A DNA stretch of 9,659 nucleotides from Syntrophaceae bacterium CG2_30_49_12 (lineage in GTDB: Bacteria > Desulfobacterota > Syntrophia > Syntrophales > CG2-30-49-12), in the NCBI GenBank assembly GCA_001873675.1, contig MNZP01000181.1, forward strand, positions 1-9,659, read 5' to 3'. Position 1 is the stretch's first letter; the number at the start of each line of letters is the position of its first letter. Both the position numbers and the translations under genes were made by a program. Under the pieces are notes generated by a model. That model had not been told where the DNA came from, did not search any database, and saw only the letters and a program-made list of their open reading frames with translations. Below, piece after piece: positions 1 to 6,064 of the stretch.

Positions 1-1120
1 GGGAAAAATGCCATATCTTTGTGTCGCTTCCTATTTCTACATCATCGTCTACATAAGAGGACTCGTGGACATACACTCCGTGAGGAGTAAGGCGTGAGGC
101 GTAAGGAGAAAAACTTTTTGCTTTCGACTTTTCACTTTTTATCAGGGAAATACTTACACCATTTTCATTCAGAGATTCCTGAAATGCATGGAGGATTTCC
201 AAAACCCGCAGGCCTTCGTATCCATCGGTTTTGGGTGTCTGGTTATTTTGGATACACTCTATAAAATGTCTACACTCGATCTTTAAAGGTTCTTCCATCT
301 CAATGGGTATGATCTCGGCCTCAGCTTTAGAGGCTACAGGTATACGTTCTTTCCACTCGATTTTATGGGGATAAAGACAAAGCTTTTCTTTACTTACGTC
401 ATCAAAGACGGCCATCTTCCTGTCGCCAACGATAACCAATTTTTGTTCTTTAAAGGGATGAAGCCAGGAGACGAAGATATGAGCCTTAACCCCACTTTTA
501 AAATCCATTGTGGTTATGGTTACATCCGGGATTTGGTGCTGGAGGTAGCTTCTCCCTGTGGCATAGACAGTCTCCGGAGATTCATTTAAGAGAAAGAGTA
601 TCACCGAGATGTCATGGGGGGCAAAACTCCAGAGAATATTCTCTTCAGAACGAATTTTGCCTATGTTTAGGCGATTAGAGTAGATATATTGAATTTTGCC
701 AAGTTCTCCTTTTTCAATAAGCTCTTTAAGTTTTTCTATGGCAGGATGATATTGTAAGATATGGCCTACCATAAGAACCAATGTCCTTTCCGTAGCCAGC
801 TTGACCAATTCCTTTCCCTCGTCAACCTGAAGGGATATAGGCTTTTCCACAAATACATGTTTTCCCGTCAGTAAGGCCTTTTTGGCCATCTCATAATGGT
901 AAAAGGCAGGAGTAGAAATGACCACCCCATCAATTTTGGGATCATCAAGGACCTGGTTGAAAAACTGAGTGAAATTGGTATCTGGATATCTTGATCTGTA
1001 TTCCCCCTCAAGCTTTTTATCTCCATCACAGATAGTGCCGAGGACACCAAGTTCATAAAGGTTACGAACCAGATTCTTACCCCAAAAGCCAGCGCCGATT
1101 ACGGCAATATTTTTTTCCAT
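1..1120 (-). CDS. Gfo/Idh/MocA sugar-nucleotide dehydrogenase fused to a hexapeptide acetyltransferase (partial, 3' end off the left edge)
   Basis: The frame is open from ATG at 1118-1120 through 373 codons to the window edge. Residues 6-14 hold a Rossmann dinucleotide loop (VIGAGFWGK), K93 lies in the family motif VEKP, and H169-D170 (SFAPHD) match the usual catalytic His region of the C-terminal alpha/beta domain. The dehydrogenase part ends near residue 326. After a low-complexity linker (about 327-349) comes VHESSYVDDDVEIGSDTKIW, the typical first coil of a left-handed beta-helix acyltransferase of the WbpD/WlbB kind. Known families of this pairing oxidise UDP-GlcNAc(A) at C3 and acetylate the 3-amino group made by an aminotransferase, in O-antigen or capsule synthesis. 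The fused substrate is inferred, not shown. The start is firm because an in-frame TAG sits two codons upstream. The gene lies 106 bp downstream of the RNase Z-like gene on the same strand and may be co-transcribed with it. Confidence 0.88.
   Translation of the reverse strand, partial: MEKNIAVIGAGFWGKNLVRNLYELGVLGTICDGDKKLEGEYRSRYPDTNFTQFFNQVLDDPKIDGVVISTPAFYHYEMAKKALLTGKHVFVEKPISLQVDEGKELVKLATERTLVLMVGHILQYHPAIEKLKELIEKGELGKIQYIYSNRLNIGKIRSEENILWSFAPHDISVILFLLNESPETVYATGRSYLQHQIPDVTITTMDFKSGVKAHIFVSWLHPFKEQKLVIVGDRKMAVFDDVSKEKLCLYPHKIEWKERIPVASKAEAEIIPIEMEEPLKIECRHFIECIQNNQTPKTDGYEGLRVLEILHAFQESLNENGVSISLIKSEKSKAKSFSPYASRLTPHGVYVHESSYVDDDVEIGSDTKIWHFS
81..142. repeat. Two adjacent heptanucleotide tandem arrays inside the fused dehydrogenase gene
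   Basis: On the plus strand 81-108 reads as four 7-bp units: TGAGGAG, TAAGGCG, TGAGGCG, TAAGGAG. The next stretch (about 113-140) is again 7-bp periodic, with units of the form NACTTTT/TGCTTTC. On the coding (minus) strand the tract is read through without a stop and gives a Ser/Lys/Pro-rich linker around residues 327-349. Heptanucleotide short tandem repeats are well known between genes, for example in filamentous cyanobacteria. Finding them inside a reading frame is less usual. Confidence 0.8.
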
Positions 1121-1226
1121 TGGCTAAGCCCTTATCACTTTTTGGTGGTTTTTTCTAAAAAATCAATTCCTTTGATCATTCTAAGACCGGTTGCCCCCGC
1201 ATCAGGTAGGCGCTGTTCCTCCAAGC

Positions 1227-2225
1227 CTAACCCTGGAAGGCCTGCATCGCCTCTTCCACGAGGAGTTCTCCTAACCCTTTATACTTCGGCGAGAAATGGA
1301 AGAGTGAAACCCTCTTTGCTCCTGCCATGCGTGCCATGGTTCCTGCCTGTAAGGCTGTAAGATGGTACTTCTTCGCCGCGCTATCGGCATTATCATGGAG
1401 AAAAGTCGCCTCGATAAATAACAAATCGGACCCATCCGCCAGGGCGACAATTTTGCGACGATTCTCATCATTATAGATAGCATCAGTGATATATGTTATC
1501 TTCTGACCAGGTGTTATCTTGACCACCGTCGCCTTTAATTCGCCGAGGGGAACGATCTTTTCCCTTGTTTCCTGTCCCCTTTCTCTCCAGATGATCTTGA
1601 CCGGCGTATCATCATCGTCACCGGAAAGAACATGGTTTTTCAATTCCATCAACCATGCCCCCACGGGAAGTCCCATCTCCTGCAAGACATTCTTCTTGAT
1701 GTTGACACGGCTCTTCTCTTCAAACCGGAAGGCGAGACAGGGTATCTTGTGATCGAGGAATGTCCCCCGGACGGAGAAGAGGTTCCTCTCGACAAGGGCG
1801 CCGTCAAAACCCTCCTCTTCCGCCAATATCTCAGGCTTGAAGGCTGTCCGGCAGTGATAGCATCTGGTTAATTTGCCCTCCGGATGTACCTCCGTTACTA
1901 AGAGGGCAAAATCATTCGTGTAGTTTTCCACAAGATTCCAGGTATAGGCCCCGATCTTGTTTTCCACCTGCTTGTGGAAACCGGGGGGACCAAACAGGGA
2001 GATGTGCCGGTCCCGCCCCAGGCAGACCCTTAATAAATGGTCAAAACCGATGAAATGGTCCATGTGCGTATGGGAAACAAAAATATGGCTGACCTTGAGG
2101 AGTTTTCGTGGGGGGAGGAGGTGTAGATCACCCAGGTCGAAGAGCAGGGCCTCATTCCGATATTTAAATTCAATATATACCCCAGGGTCGCCAAAGGGGC
2201 CATTAATCAGGAAGGCGTTGAACAT
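1227..2225 (-). CDS. Metallo-beta-lactamase-fold hydrolase, ribonuclease Z-like
   Basis: This 332-residue protein has the zinc-binding signature HTHMDH at residues 52-57. Further likely metal ligands are H159 (LDHKIPCLAF, resembling the RNase Z His loop), D248 (TYITDA) and H310 (LFHFSPKY). H288 (YHLTALQAG) matches the HxTA helix of tRNase Z. RNase Z cleaves the 3' trailer of tRNA precursors, but many paralogues of this family have other or unknown substrates. The segment about 115-235 is longer and less conserved than in the short bacterial enzyme, and it holds a CYHC pair (122-125) that might form an extra metal site. The ATG at 2225 gives the usual beta-strand start; only a weak GAGATAGAAG purine stretch precedes it. 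It is divergent from the 2-oxoacid oxidoreductase operon. The fold is certain; true tRNase activity is likely but unproven. Confidence 0.85.
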   Translation of the reverse strand: MFNAFLINGPFGDPGVYIEFKYRNEALLFDLGDLHLLPPRKLLKVSHIFVSHTHMDHFIGFDHLLRVCLGRDRHISLFGPPGFHKQVENKIGAYTWNLVENYTNDFALLVTEVHPEGKLTRCYHCRTAFKPEILAEEEGFDGALVERNLFSVRGTFLDHKIPCLAFRFEEKSRVNIKKNVLQEMGLPVGAWLMELKNHVLSGDDDDTPVKIIWRERGQETREKIVPLGELKATVVKITPGQKITYITDAIYNDENRRKIVALADGSDLLFIEATFLHDNADSAAKKYHLTALQAGTMARMAGAKRVSLFHFSPKYKGLGELLVEEAMQAFQG

Positions 2226-2272
2226 GTTGTATCTTCTATCTCAATTTGCTGTGACTATTCAGGAGTAGTTAC

Positions 2273-2302
2273 ATAATATCACAGCTTTTTAAAAAAATTC
2301 AA
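2273..2302 (-). promoter_or_regulatory. Candidate sigma-70 promoter for the RNase Z-like gene
   Basis: Read on the minus strand, TTGAAT (2302-2297) and TATTAT (2278-2273) are separated by 18 bp, about 48 bp ahead of the ATG at 2225. The match is 4/6 and 5/6 to consensus. It was found by eye in an AT-rich region where chance matches are common. Confidence 0.35.
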
Positions 2303-2303
2303 C

Positions 2304-2331
2304 TTGACTTTCTCATTGATATGAGTAGAAA
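2304..2331 (+). promoter_or_regulatory. Candidate sigma-70 promoter for the 2-oxoacid oxidoreductase operon
   Basis: TTGACT (2304-2309) and TAGAAA (2326-2331) are separated by 16 bp, about 100 bp upstream of the first start codon. The spacer carries an inverted repeat CTCAT-TGAT-ATGAG (2312-2325) that could be an operator. The -35 lies directly beside the -35 of the candidate minus-strand promoter, so the two units would be back to back. Confidence 0.35.
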
Positions 2332-2414
2332 ATACAAATCACTAACGTGAAGATAGTATAGAATCTTATAAATATCTTATGACATATTAAATAATTATAT
2401 GAAGACTGTACGTT

Positions 2415-2423
2415 GGAGAGGAG
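2415..2423 (+). promoter_or_regulatory. Strong ribosome binding site that decides a TTG start
   Basis: GGAGAGGAG ends 6 bp before TTG at 2430-2432. No in-frame ATG or GTG lies nearby, so this purine run is the main reason to accept the rare TTG start of the ferredoxin subunit. Confidence 0.7.
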
Positions 2424-2429
2424 AACTCA

Positions 2430-2645
2430 TTGAAGGGACACATTAAAATAAATAGAGAACTTTGCAAGGGATGTTACCTCTGCCTTCATGCATGCAAAAA
2501 AGGTCATATTGTTTCCTCGAAAGAATATAATGCGAAGGGGTACCGTCCTGTCCGTTTCAATAACGAGGGAGATCAGAGATGCACAGGTTGTGCCCTGTGT
2601 GCCATAACCTGTCCGGAAATCGCTATCGAGGTTTATCGTGAATAA
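2430..2645 (+). CDS. 2-oxoacid:ferredoxin oxidoreductase delta subunit (2x[4Fe-4S] ferredoxin)
   Basis: This 71-residue protein has two cysteine clusters, C12-x2-C15-x2-C18-x3-C22 and C51-x2-C54-x2-C57-x3-C61-P, each able to hold one [4Fe-4S] cluster. Its size and position as first gene of an oxidoreductase operon match the delta (KorD/VorD-type) subunit. That subunit passes electrons from the TPP site to free ferredoxin. The first cluster lacks the usual Pro after its fourth Cys (Lys instead). Translation starts at TTG after a strong ribosome binding site. The stop overlaps the GTG start of the alpha subunit by 8 bp, implying coupled translation and matched subunit amounts. Confidence 0.9.
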   Translation: MKGHIKINRELCKGCYLCLHACKKGHIVSSKEYNAKGYRPVRFNNEGDQRCTGCALCAITCPEIAIEVYRE

Positions 2646-3708
2646 GGTACTTATGCAGGGTAATAAAGTGATTGGTGAGGCTGCCATCAGGACCGGATGC
2701 CGGTTTTATGCCGGTTATCCCATTACGCCACAGAATGAATTGCCGGAGTACATGGCGGAAAGTATGTGCCAGGTGAAAGGCGGTGTATTCATTCAGTCTG
2801 AGAGTGAAATCGCAGCGATCCACATGGTAGCCGGCGCCAGCGCTGCCGGCGCCAGAGCTATGACATCGTCTTCCAGCCCCGGTATTTCTTTAAAACAGGA
2901 AGGCATATCTTCTATGGCTGCCTGTGAGCTCCCCGGCGTCATCGTTAATATGATGAGGGGCGGGCCAGGTCTCGGTAATATCAGCCCGGCCCAGGGAGAT
3001 TATTTTCAGGCAACAAGGGGGGGCGGACACGGTGATTATCGGACGATCGTCCTTGCCCCGGCCAGCGGTCAGGAGCTGGCCGATCTGACCATGGACGCCT
3101 TTGACCTGGCCGATGAATACCGGATGCCCGTTATGATCCTGGCCGATGGGATGATGGGGCAGATGATGGAACCCGTCGTCTTCAAGGAACCAAAACCAAG
3201 GCAATACAGGGAAAGATATGTCCTTAAGGGAGCCGGCGCCGGTAAGAGCAGGTTCATCAGGGGTCTTATCCTGGACCCGCGGGCCATGGAGGAGCACAAC
3301 TGGAAGCTGGCCAGAAAATATGAGGTAATTGCACAAAAGGAGACGAGGCACGAGGCGTTCAATACGGAAGATGCACAACTGATTGTGACGGCCTATGGTA
3401 CAGCGGCCAGAATCGCCAAAGGGGCGATCAAGCGGTTACATGATGCCGGCTTAAAGGTTGGTTTGTTTCGTCCCATTACCCTGTGGCCATTTCCCAGCCG
3501 GGAACTTCAGGAAATCTCCGAACGGACAGATAATTTTCTTGTATTCGAACTGAGTACCGGTCAGATGATAGAAGACGTCCACCTCGCCCTCTGTGGTCGC
3601 GGATATGTTAACTTTTATGGACGGCCGGGAGGAGTAGTGCCGACACCTGTGGAACTTGCCCATGTGATTGCCCGTCAGTACTCCAAGAAAGACAGGCATC
3701 ACGAATGA
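2638..3708 (+). CDS. vorB: 2-oxoacid:ferredoxin oxidoreductase alpha subunit, VorB-like (3-methyl-2-oxobutanoate oxidoreductase)
   Basis: This 356-residue protein starts KVLMQGNKVIGEAAI and carries GYPITPQ (26-32) and TSSSSPGISLKQEG (76-89), followed by RGGPGLGN. These are hallmarks of the pyrimidine-binding domain plus the transketolase C-terminal-like domain of alpha subunits. The overall pattern matches the 2-ketoisovalerate (VorB) branch better than the 2-oxoglutarate or indolepyruvate branch, but substrate choice cannot be fixed from the sequence. With the beta subunit it forms the TPP active site that converts a 2-oxoacid plus CoA to acyl-CoA, CO2 and reduced ferredoxin in the cytoplasm, an oxygen-sensitive reaction. 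The GTG start overlaps the end of the ferredoxin gene; the length is normal for the family. Confidence 0.92.
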   Translation: MNKVLMQGNKVIGEAAIRTGCRFYAGYPITPQNELPEYMAESMCQVKGGVFIQSESEIAAIHMVAGASAAGARAMTSSSSPGISLKQEGISSMAACELPGVIVNMMRGGPGLGNISPAQGDYFQATRGGGHGDYRTIVLAPASGQELADLTMDAFDLADEYRMPVMILADGMMGQMMEPVVFKEPKPRQYRERYVLKGAGAGKSRFIRGLILDPRAMEEHNWKLARKYEVIAQKETRHEAFNTEDAQLIVTAYGTAARIAKGAIKRLHDAGLKVGLFRPITLWPFPSRELQEISERTDNFLVFELSTGQMIEDVHLALCGRGYVNFYGRPGGVVPTPVELAHVIARQYSKKDRHHE

Positions 3709-3742
3709 TTTTGATGTTTCTCAGACAGGGGGTCACCTTCTC

Positions 3743-4516
3743 ATGACAAAAAAGGTATTCGGTAAACCGAAATGTTTAAAGGAGAACGTCTTTCATTACT
3801 GCGCCGGATGCGGTCACAGCATCGTACACCGCCTGGTTGCAGAGGTAATTGACGAACTCGATATCAGGGGGATCACGATAGGCGTTCCCCCGGCGGGGTG
3901 CGCCGTTCTGGCCTACAACTATTTTGATATTGACATGATAGAGGCACAACACGGTAGAGGACCTGCCATGGCCACGGGTATCAAGAGAACACTGCCCGAT
4001 CGTGTGGTCTTTTCCTATCAGGGGGACGGAGATCTTGCTGCCATCGGGATAGCGGAAAGTTTCCATGCGGCAAACCGGGGTGAAAACATCACCGTCATCT
4101 TTATTAATAACGCTGTCTATGGTATGACCGGCGGGCAGATGGCGCCCACCACCCTGTTAGGGCAGAGGACAACAACCTCCCCCTCGGGAAGAGATGCGGT
4201 AAAGGAGGGTTATCCCATCCGGATCAGCGAAATTCTCTCATCTCTTCCCGGCACAACGTTTATCGAACGGTGTACCGTCAACTCACCCCCCAACATCATC
4301 AAGGCCAAAAAGGCGATTAAAAAAGCCTTTCAGTATCAGATTGACGGTCTCGGTTTCTCCATGATCGAGGTCCTGTCGCCTTGTCCCACAAACTGGAAGA
4401 TGACACCCATTGCCGCCTGCAAATGGATAGATGAGGTGATGAGCAAAGAATTTCCCCTCGGTATCATTAAGGACATCAAATCATCGGATAAAGGGGGGAA
4501 GAGTCATGTTGGTTAA
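3743..4516 (+). CDS. 2-oxoacid:ferredoxin oxidoreductase beta subunit (thiamine pyrophosphate-binding)
   Basis: From ATG 3743 the protein has 257 residues. HYCAGCGH (18-25) and the VPPAGC loop (48-53) are family features. GDGD at 94-97 and N122-N123 form the classical TPP/Mg2+ motif, followed by YGMTGGQ (126-132). This is the pyrophosphate-binding half of the active site (VorA/KorB type). The frame is open upstream to 3668, but those extra 25 codons overlap the alpha gene and do not resemble the family. AGGGGGT at about 3727-3733 is a fitting ribosome binding site for the later ATG. The gap to the alpha gene is 34 bp, and the 3' end overlaps the gamma gene by 11 bp. Confidence 0.92.
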   Translation: MTKKVFGKPKCLKENVFHYCAGCGHSIVHRLVAEVIDELDIRGITIGVPPAGCAVLAYNYFDIDMIEAQHGRGPAMATGIKRTLPDRVVFSYQGDGDLAAIGIAESFHAANRGENITVIFINNAVYGMTGGQMAPTTLLGQRTTTSPSGRDAVKEGYPIRISEILSSLPGTTFIERCTVNSPPNIIKAKKAIKKAFQYQIDGLGFSMIEVLSPCPTNWKMTPIAACKWIDEVMSKEFPLGIIKDIKSSDKGGKSHVG

Positions 4517-5087
4517 AACGATATTTTGCGGATTCGGGGGACAAGGCGTATTGATGATGGGACATAGCCTTGCCCATGGGGCGATGATGGAAGGTTACCA
4601 GGTTACCTACCTCCCGGCCTATGGGGCAGAGGTCAGGGGTGGAACAGCCAACTGCACCGTGGCGGTGGGGGATGAGGAAATTGCCTCTCCTATTGCCTCG
4701 GAGCCGAATTATCTCGTGGTTATGAACACCCCTTCGTTATATACCTTTCAGAACAGGGTTGCCCCGGGAGGGAGTCTCTTTTTGAATTCTTCCATCATCG
4801 AGGCCCGTCCCAGCCGGAAGGACGTTGACGTCTATGAAATTCCCTGTATAGAAATTGCGGAGAAGATGGGCAATCCAAGGGCGGCAAATGTCGTCATGAT
4901 GGGTGCATTTCTTAAAAAGACCGCTCTTGTATCACCTGAGGTTTACCTGAAAAGCCTGGAGACGATCATGGGAAGCAAGAAGAAAATGATCGCCGATGCC
5001 AACCGGGCGGCGTTTGCTGCCGGTTATGAATTACTGAAGGAGTATATGGAAAATGGCTGTCAAGCAAATCTCGGTACTATTAGGTAA
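4506..5087 (+). CDS. 2-oxoacid:ferredoxin oxidoreductase gamma subunit
   Basis: This 193-residue protein begins MLVKTIFCGFGGQGVLMMG, the glycine-rich loop of the gamma-subunit domain. It continues with YLPAYGAEVRGGTANC (about 35-50), also highly typical. The gamma subunit completes the alpha-beta-gamma-delta complex and is thought to help bind CoA. A purine run AAGGGGGGAAGAG precedes the ATG, and the start overlaps the beta gene by 11 bp. Its last 35 bp also encode the start of the downstream ACT-domain gene. Confidence 0.92.
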   Translation: MLVKTIFCGFGGQGVLMMGHSLAHGAMMEGYQVTYLPAYGAEVRGGTANCTVAVGDEEIASPIASEPNYLVVMNTPSLYTFQNRVAPGGSLFLNSSIIEARPSRKDVDVYEIPCIEIAEKMGNPRAANVVMMGAFLKKTALVSPEVYLKSLETIMGSKKKMIADANRAAFAAGYELLKEYMENGCQANLGTIR

Positions 5088-5481
5088 TGTTCCCGGAACC
5101 TTATCTATGCTTGCCTCTATATTGGACAGAGAAGATATCACCACAAAGGCTGTTCTTTCTGCCAGTACGGCAGAAAACAGCATGGTGCGGCTTGTGGTCA
5201 ATGATCCGGAAAGGGCCGCCACCGTCCTGGAAAGTTTCAATTTCAATTACGAGATAACACCCGTACTGGCCGCAGAGGTTCCCCTCCATCCCGGTGGTAT
5301 GGATGCCATTTTGAAACATCTTGCCGAGGCGGAGATTAACATCCACTATCTCTATACAACGATTAACAGAATTGGGAAAGAGACCATTGTGATCCTGGGA
5401 GTTGACAAGATCGAAGAGGCTAAGGAGGCTTTGCAGCAGAACTGGATCCATCTTATTAATGAGGAAATATATGCCATTTAA
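5053..5481 (+). CDS. Tandem ACT-domain protein, possible amino-acid-responsive partner of the oxidoreductase
   Basis: The 142 residues form two ACT-like beta-alpha-beta-beta-alpha-beta repeats, about 1-68 (ISVLLGNVPGTLSMLASIL, with the N-x-PG ligand loop at 12-15) and 70-140 (PGGMDAILKHLAEAEINI). No catalytic domain is attached. Free-standing tandem ACT proteins usually bind amino acids and regulate a partner. They are often found beside 2-oxoacid oxidoreductase or phenylacetate-CoA ligase genes, though no ligase is present here. The ATG at 5053 lies inside the gamma gene (35-bp overlap), with AAGGAG about 10 bp upstream at 5037-5042. Tight coupling suggests it works with the oxidoreductase, perhaps sensing a branched-chain or aromatic amino acid. 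Ligand and partner are inferred. Confidence 0.87.
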   Translation: MAVKQISVLLGNVPGTLSMLASILDREDITTKAVLSASTAENSMVRLVVNDPERAATVLESFNFNYEITPVLAAEVPLHPGGMDAILKHLAEAEINIHYLYTTINRIGKETIVILGVDKIEEAKEALQQNWIHLINEEIYAI

Positions 5482-5482
5482 A

Positions 5483-5562
5483 AAGTGCCTAAAGTGCACT
5501 AAAGTGTGAAGTGCCTAAAGTGAGCTAAAGTGAATTTTTTAACTTCCCACTTTAGGCACTTC
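5483..5562. repeat. Tandem and inverted CTAAAGTG repeat cluster forming a long hairpin
   Basis: Two imperfect 26-bp units (5483-5508 and 5509-5534) each contain AAGTGCCTAAAGTG. The octamer CTAAAGTG occurs four times (ending at 5496, 5506, 5522 and 5532). GAAGTGCCTAAAGTG at 5508-5522 is a perfect 15-bp inverted copy of 5548-5562. With a 25-nt loop and TTTTT at 5567-5571 it could act as a rho-independent terminator after the ACT gene. It would then sit only 10-20 bp before the next start codon. It may equally be a dispersed intergenic repeat. Confidence 0.85.
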
Positions 5563-5580
5563 CAACTTTTTCTGCTGACT

Positions 5581-6063
5581 ATGTTGACACAAAAAGAAAT
5601 GCAAATCGCCTCCCTGATCCAGGGAGATATACCCCTCATCAAGTGTCCCTTTAAGCATATCGGAGAGCTAACGGGTAGCGGGGAGCAGGACGTCCTCGGT
5701 ATCATCGAAGATATGATGAAAAAGGGGGTAATCCGGAAGTTCGGCGCTATTTTACGTCACCAGAAGGCAGGCTTTAAGCGAAATGCCATGCTACTCTGGG
5801 CAGTCCCTCCCTCAAAGAGCGAGGCCGTGGGAAATATACTGGCCTCTTTCCCGGAAATTACCCATTGCTACCAGAGAACTCCGGCCTTTGCAGGAAAATA
5901 CAATATCTTCACCATGATCCACCTACGGGATAATGGGCACGGCCTACGGGATAATGAATACGAATTGCTGATCCAGAGATTATCATCAGCTACGGGCATA
6001 AAAGACTACCTCCTCCTCATCAGCGAAGAAGAGTTTAAGAAAAACAGTATGGAGTATTTTTAA
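5581..6063 (+). CDS. ahbB: Siroheme decarboxylase subunit, AhbB-type (Lrp/AsnC-related)
   Basis: From ATG 5581 the protein has 160 residues, the usual AhbB length. An N-terminal winged-helix-like region (about 4-55, with IQGDIPLI and VIRKFGAILRH) is followed by an AsnC-type alpha/beta domain with FPEITHCYQRT (90-100) and the end EFKKNSMEYF. AhbA/AhbB convert siroheme to 12,18-didecarboxysiroheme in the alternative heme (and heme d1) pathway of sulfate reducers, related anaerobes and methanogens. The gene is one base upstream of hemL, which agrees with a tetrapyrrole role. The frame is open back to GTG 5530, but the extra 17 codons are hairpin repeat, so I prefer 5581; neither start has a good ribosome binding site. 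Residues 115-128 hold a 7-residue duplication (LRDNGHG/LRDNEYE). A transcriptional regulator of the Lrp family is the main, less likely, alternative. Confidence 0.85.
   Translation: MLTQKEMQIASLIQGDIPLIKCPFKHIGELTGSGEQDVLGIIEDMMKKGVIRKFGAILRHQKAGFKRNAMLLWAVPPSKSEAVGNILASFPEITHCYQRTPAFAGKYNIFTMIHLRDNGHGLRDNEYELLIQRLSSATGIKDYLLLISEEEFKKNSMEYF
5922..5956 (+). repeat. In-frame 21-bp tandem duplication inside ahbB
   Basis: CCTACGGGATAATG occurs at 5922-5935 and again at 5943-5956, offset 21 bp, so the protein reads LRDNGHG then LRDNEYE. The offset is a multiple of three and the frame is kept. Confidence 0.85.
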
Positions 6064-6064
6064 G

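Noticed and set aside
81..142. A CRISPR array.
   Set aside because: The units are 7 bp, directly adjacent and without spacers.
2248..2285. A CRP-type site from the TGTGA and TCACA half-sites.
   Set aside because: The half-sites are separated by 24 bp rather than 6 bp, so this is not a CRP operator; kept only as an inverted repeat.
2890..3378. A 162-codon minus-strand frame inside vorB.
   Set aside because: It is antisense to a clearly recognised conserved gene and has no protein-like features of its own.
3668..3742. A longer start for the beta subunit at 3668.
   Set aside because: It overlaps the alpha gene, adds a non-family N-terminus, and the ATG at 3743 has a suitable purine run upstream.
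5530..5580. A longer start for the siroheme decarboxylase at GTG 5530.
   Set aside because: The added 17 codons are only the right arm of the hairpin repeat and do not resemble the family N-terminus, which begins at about MLTQKEMQI.
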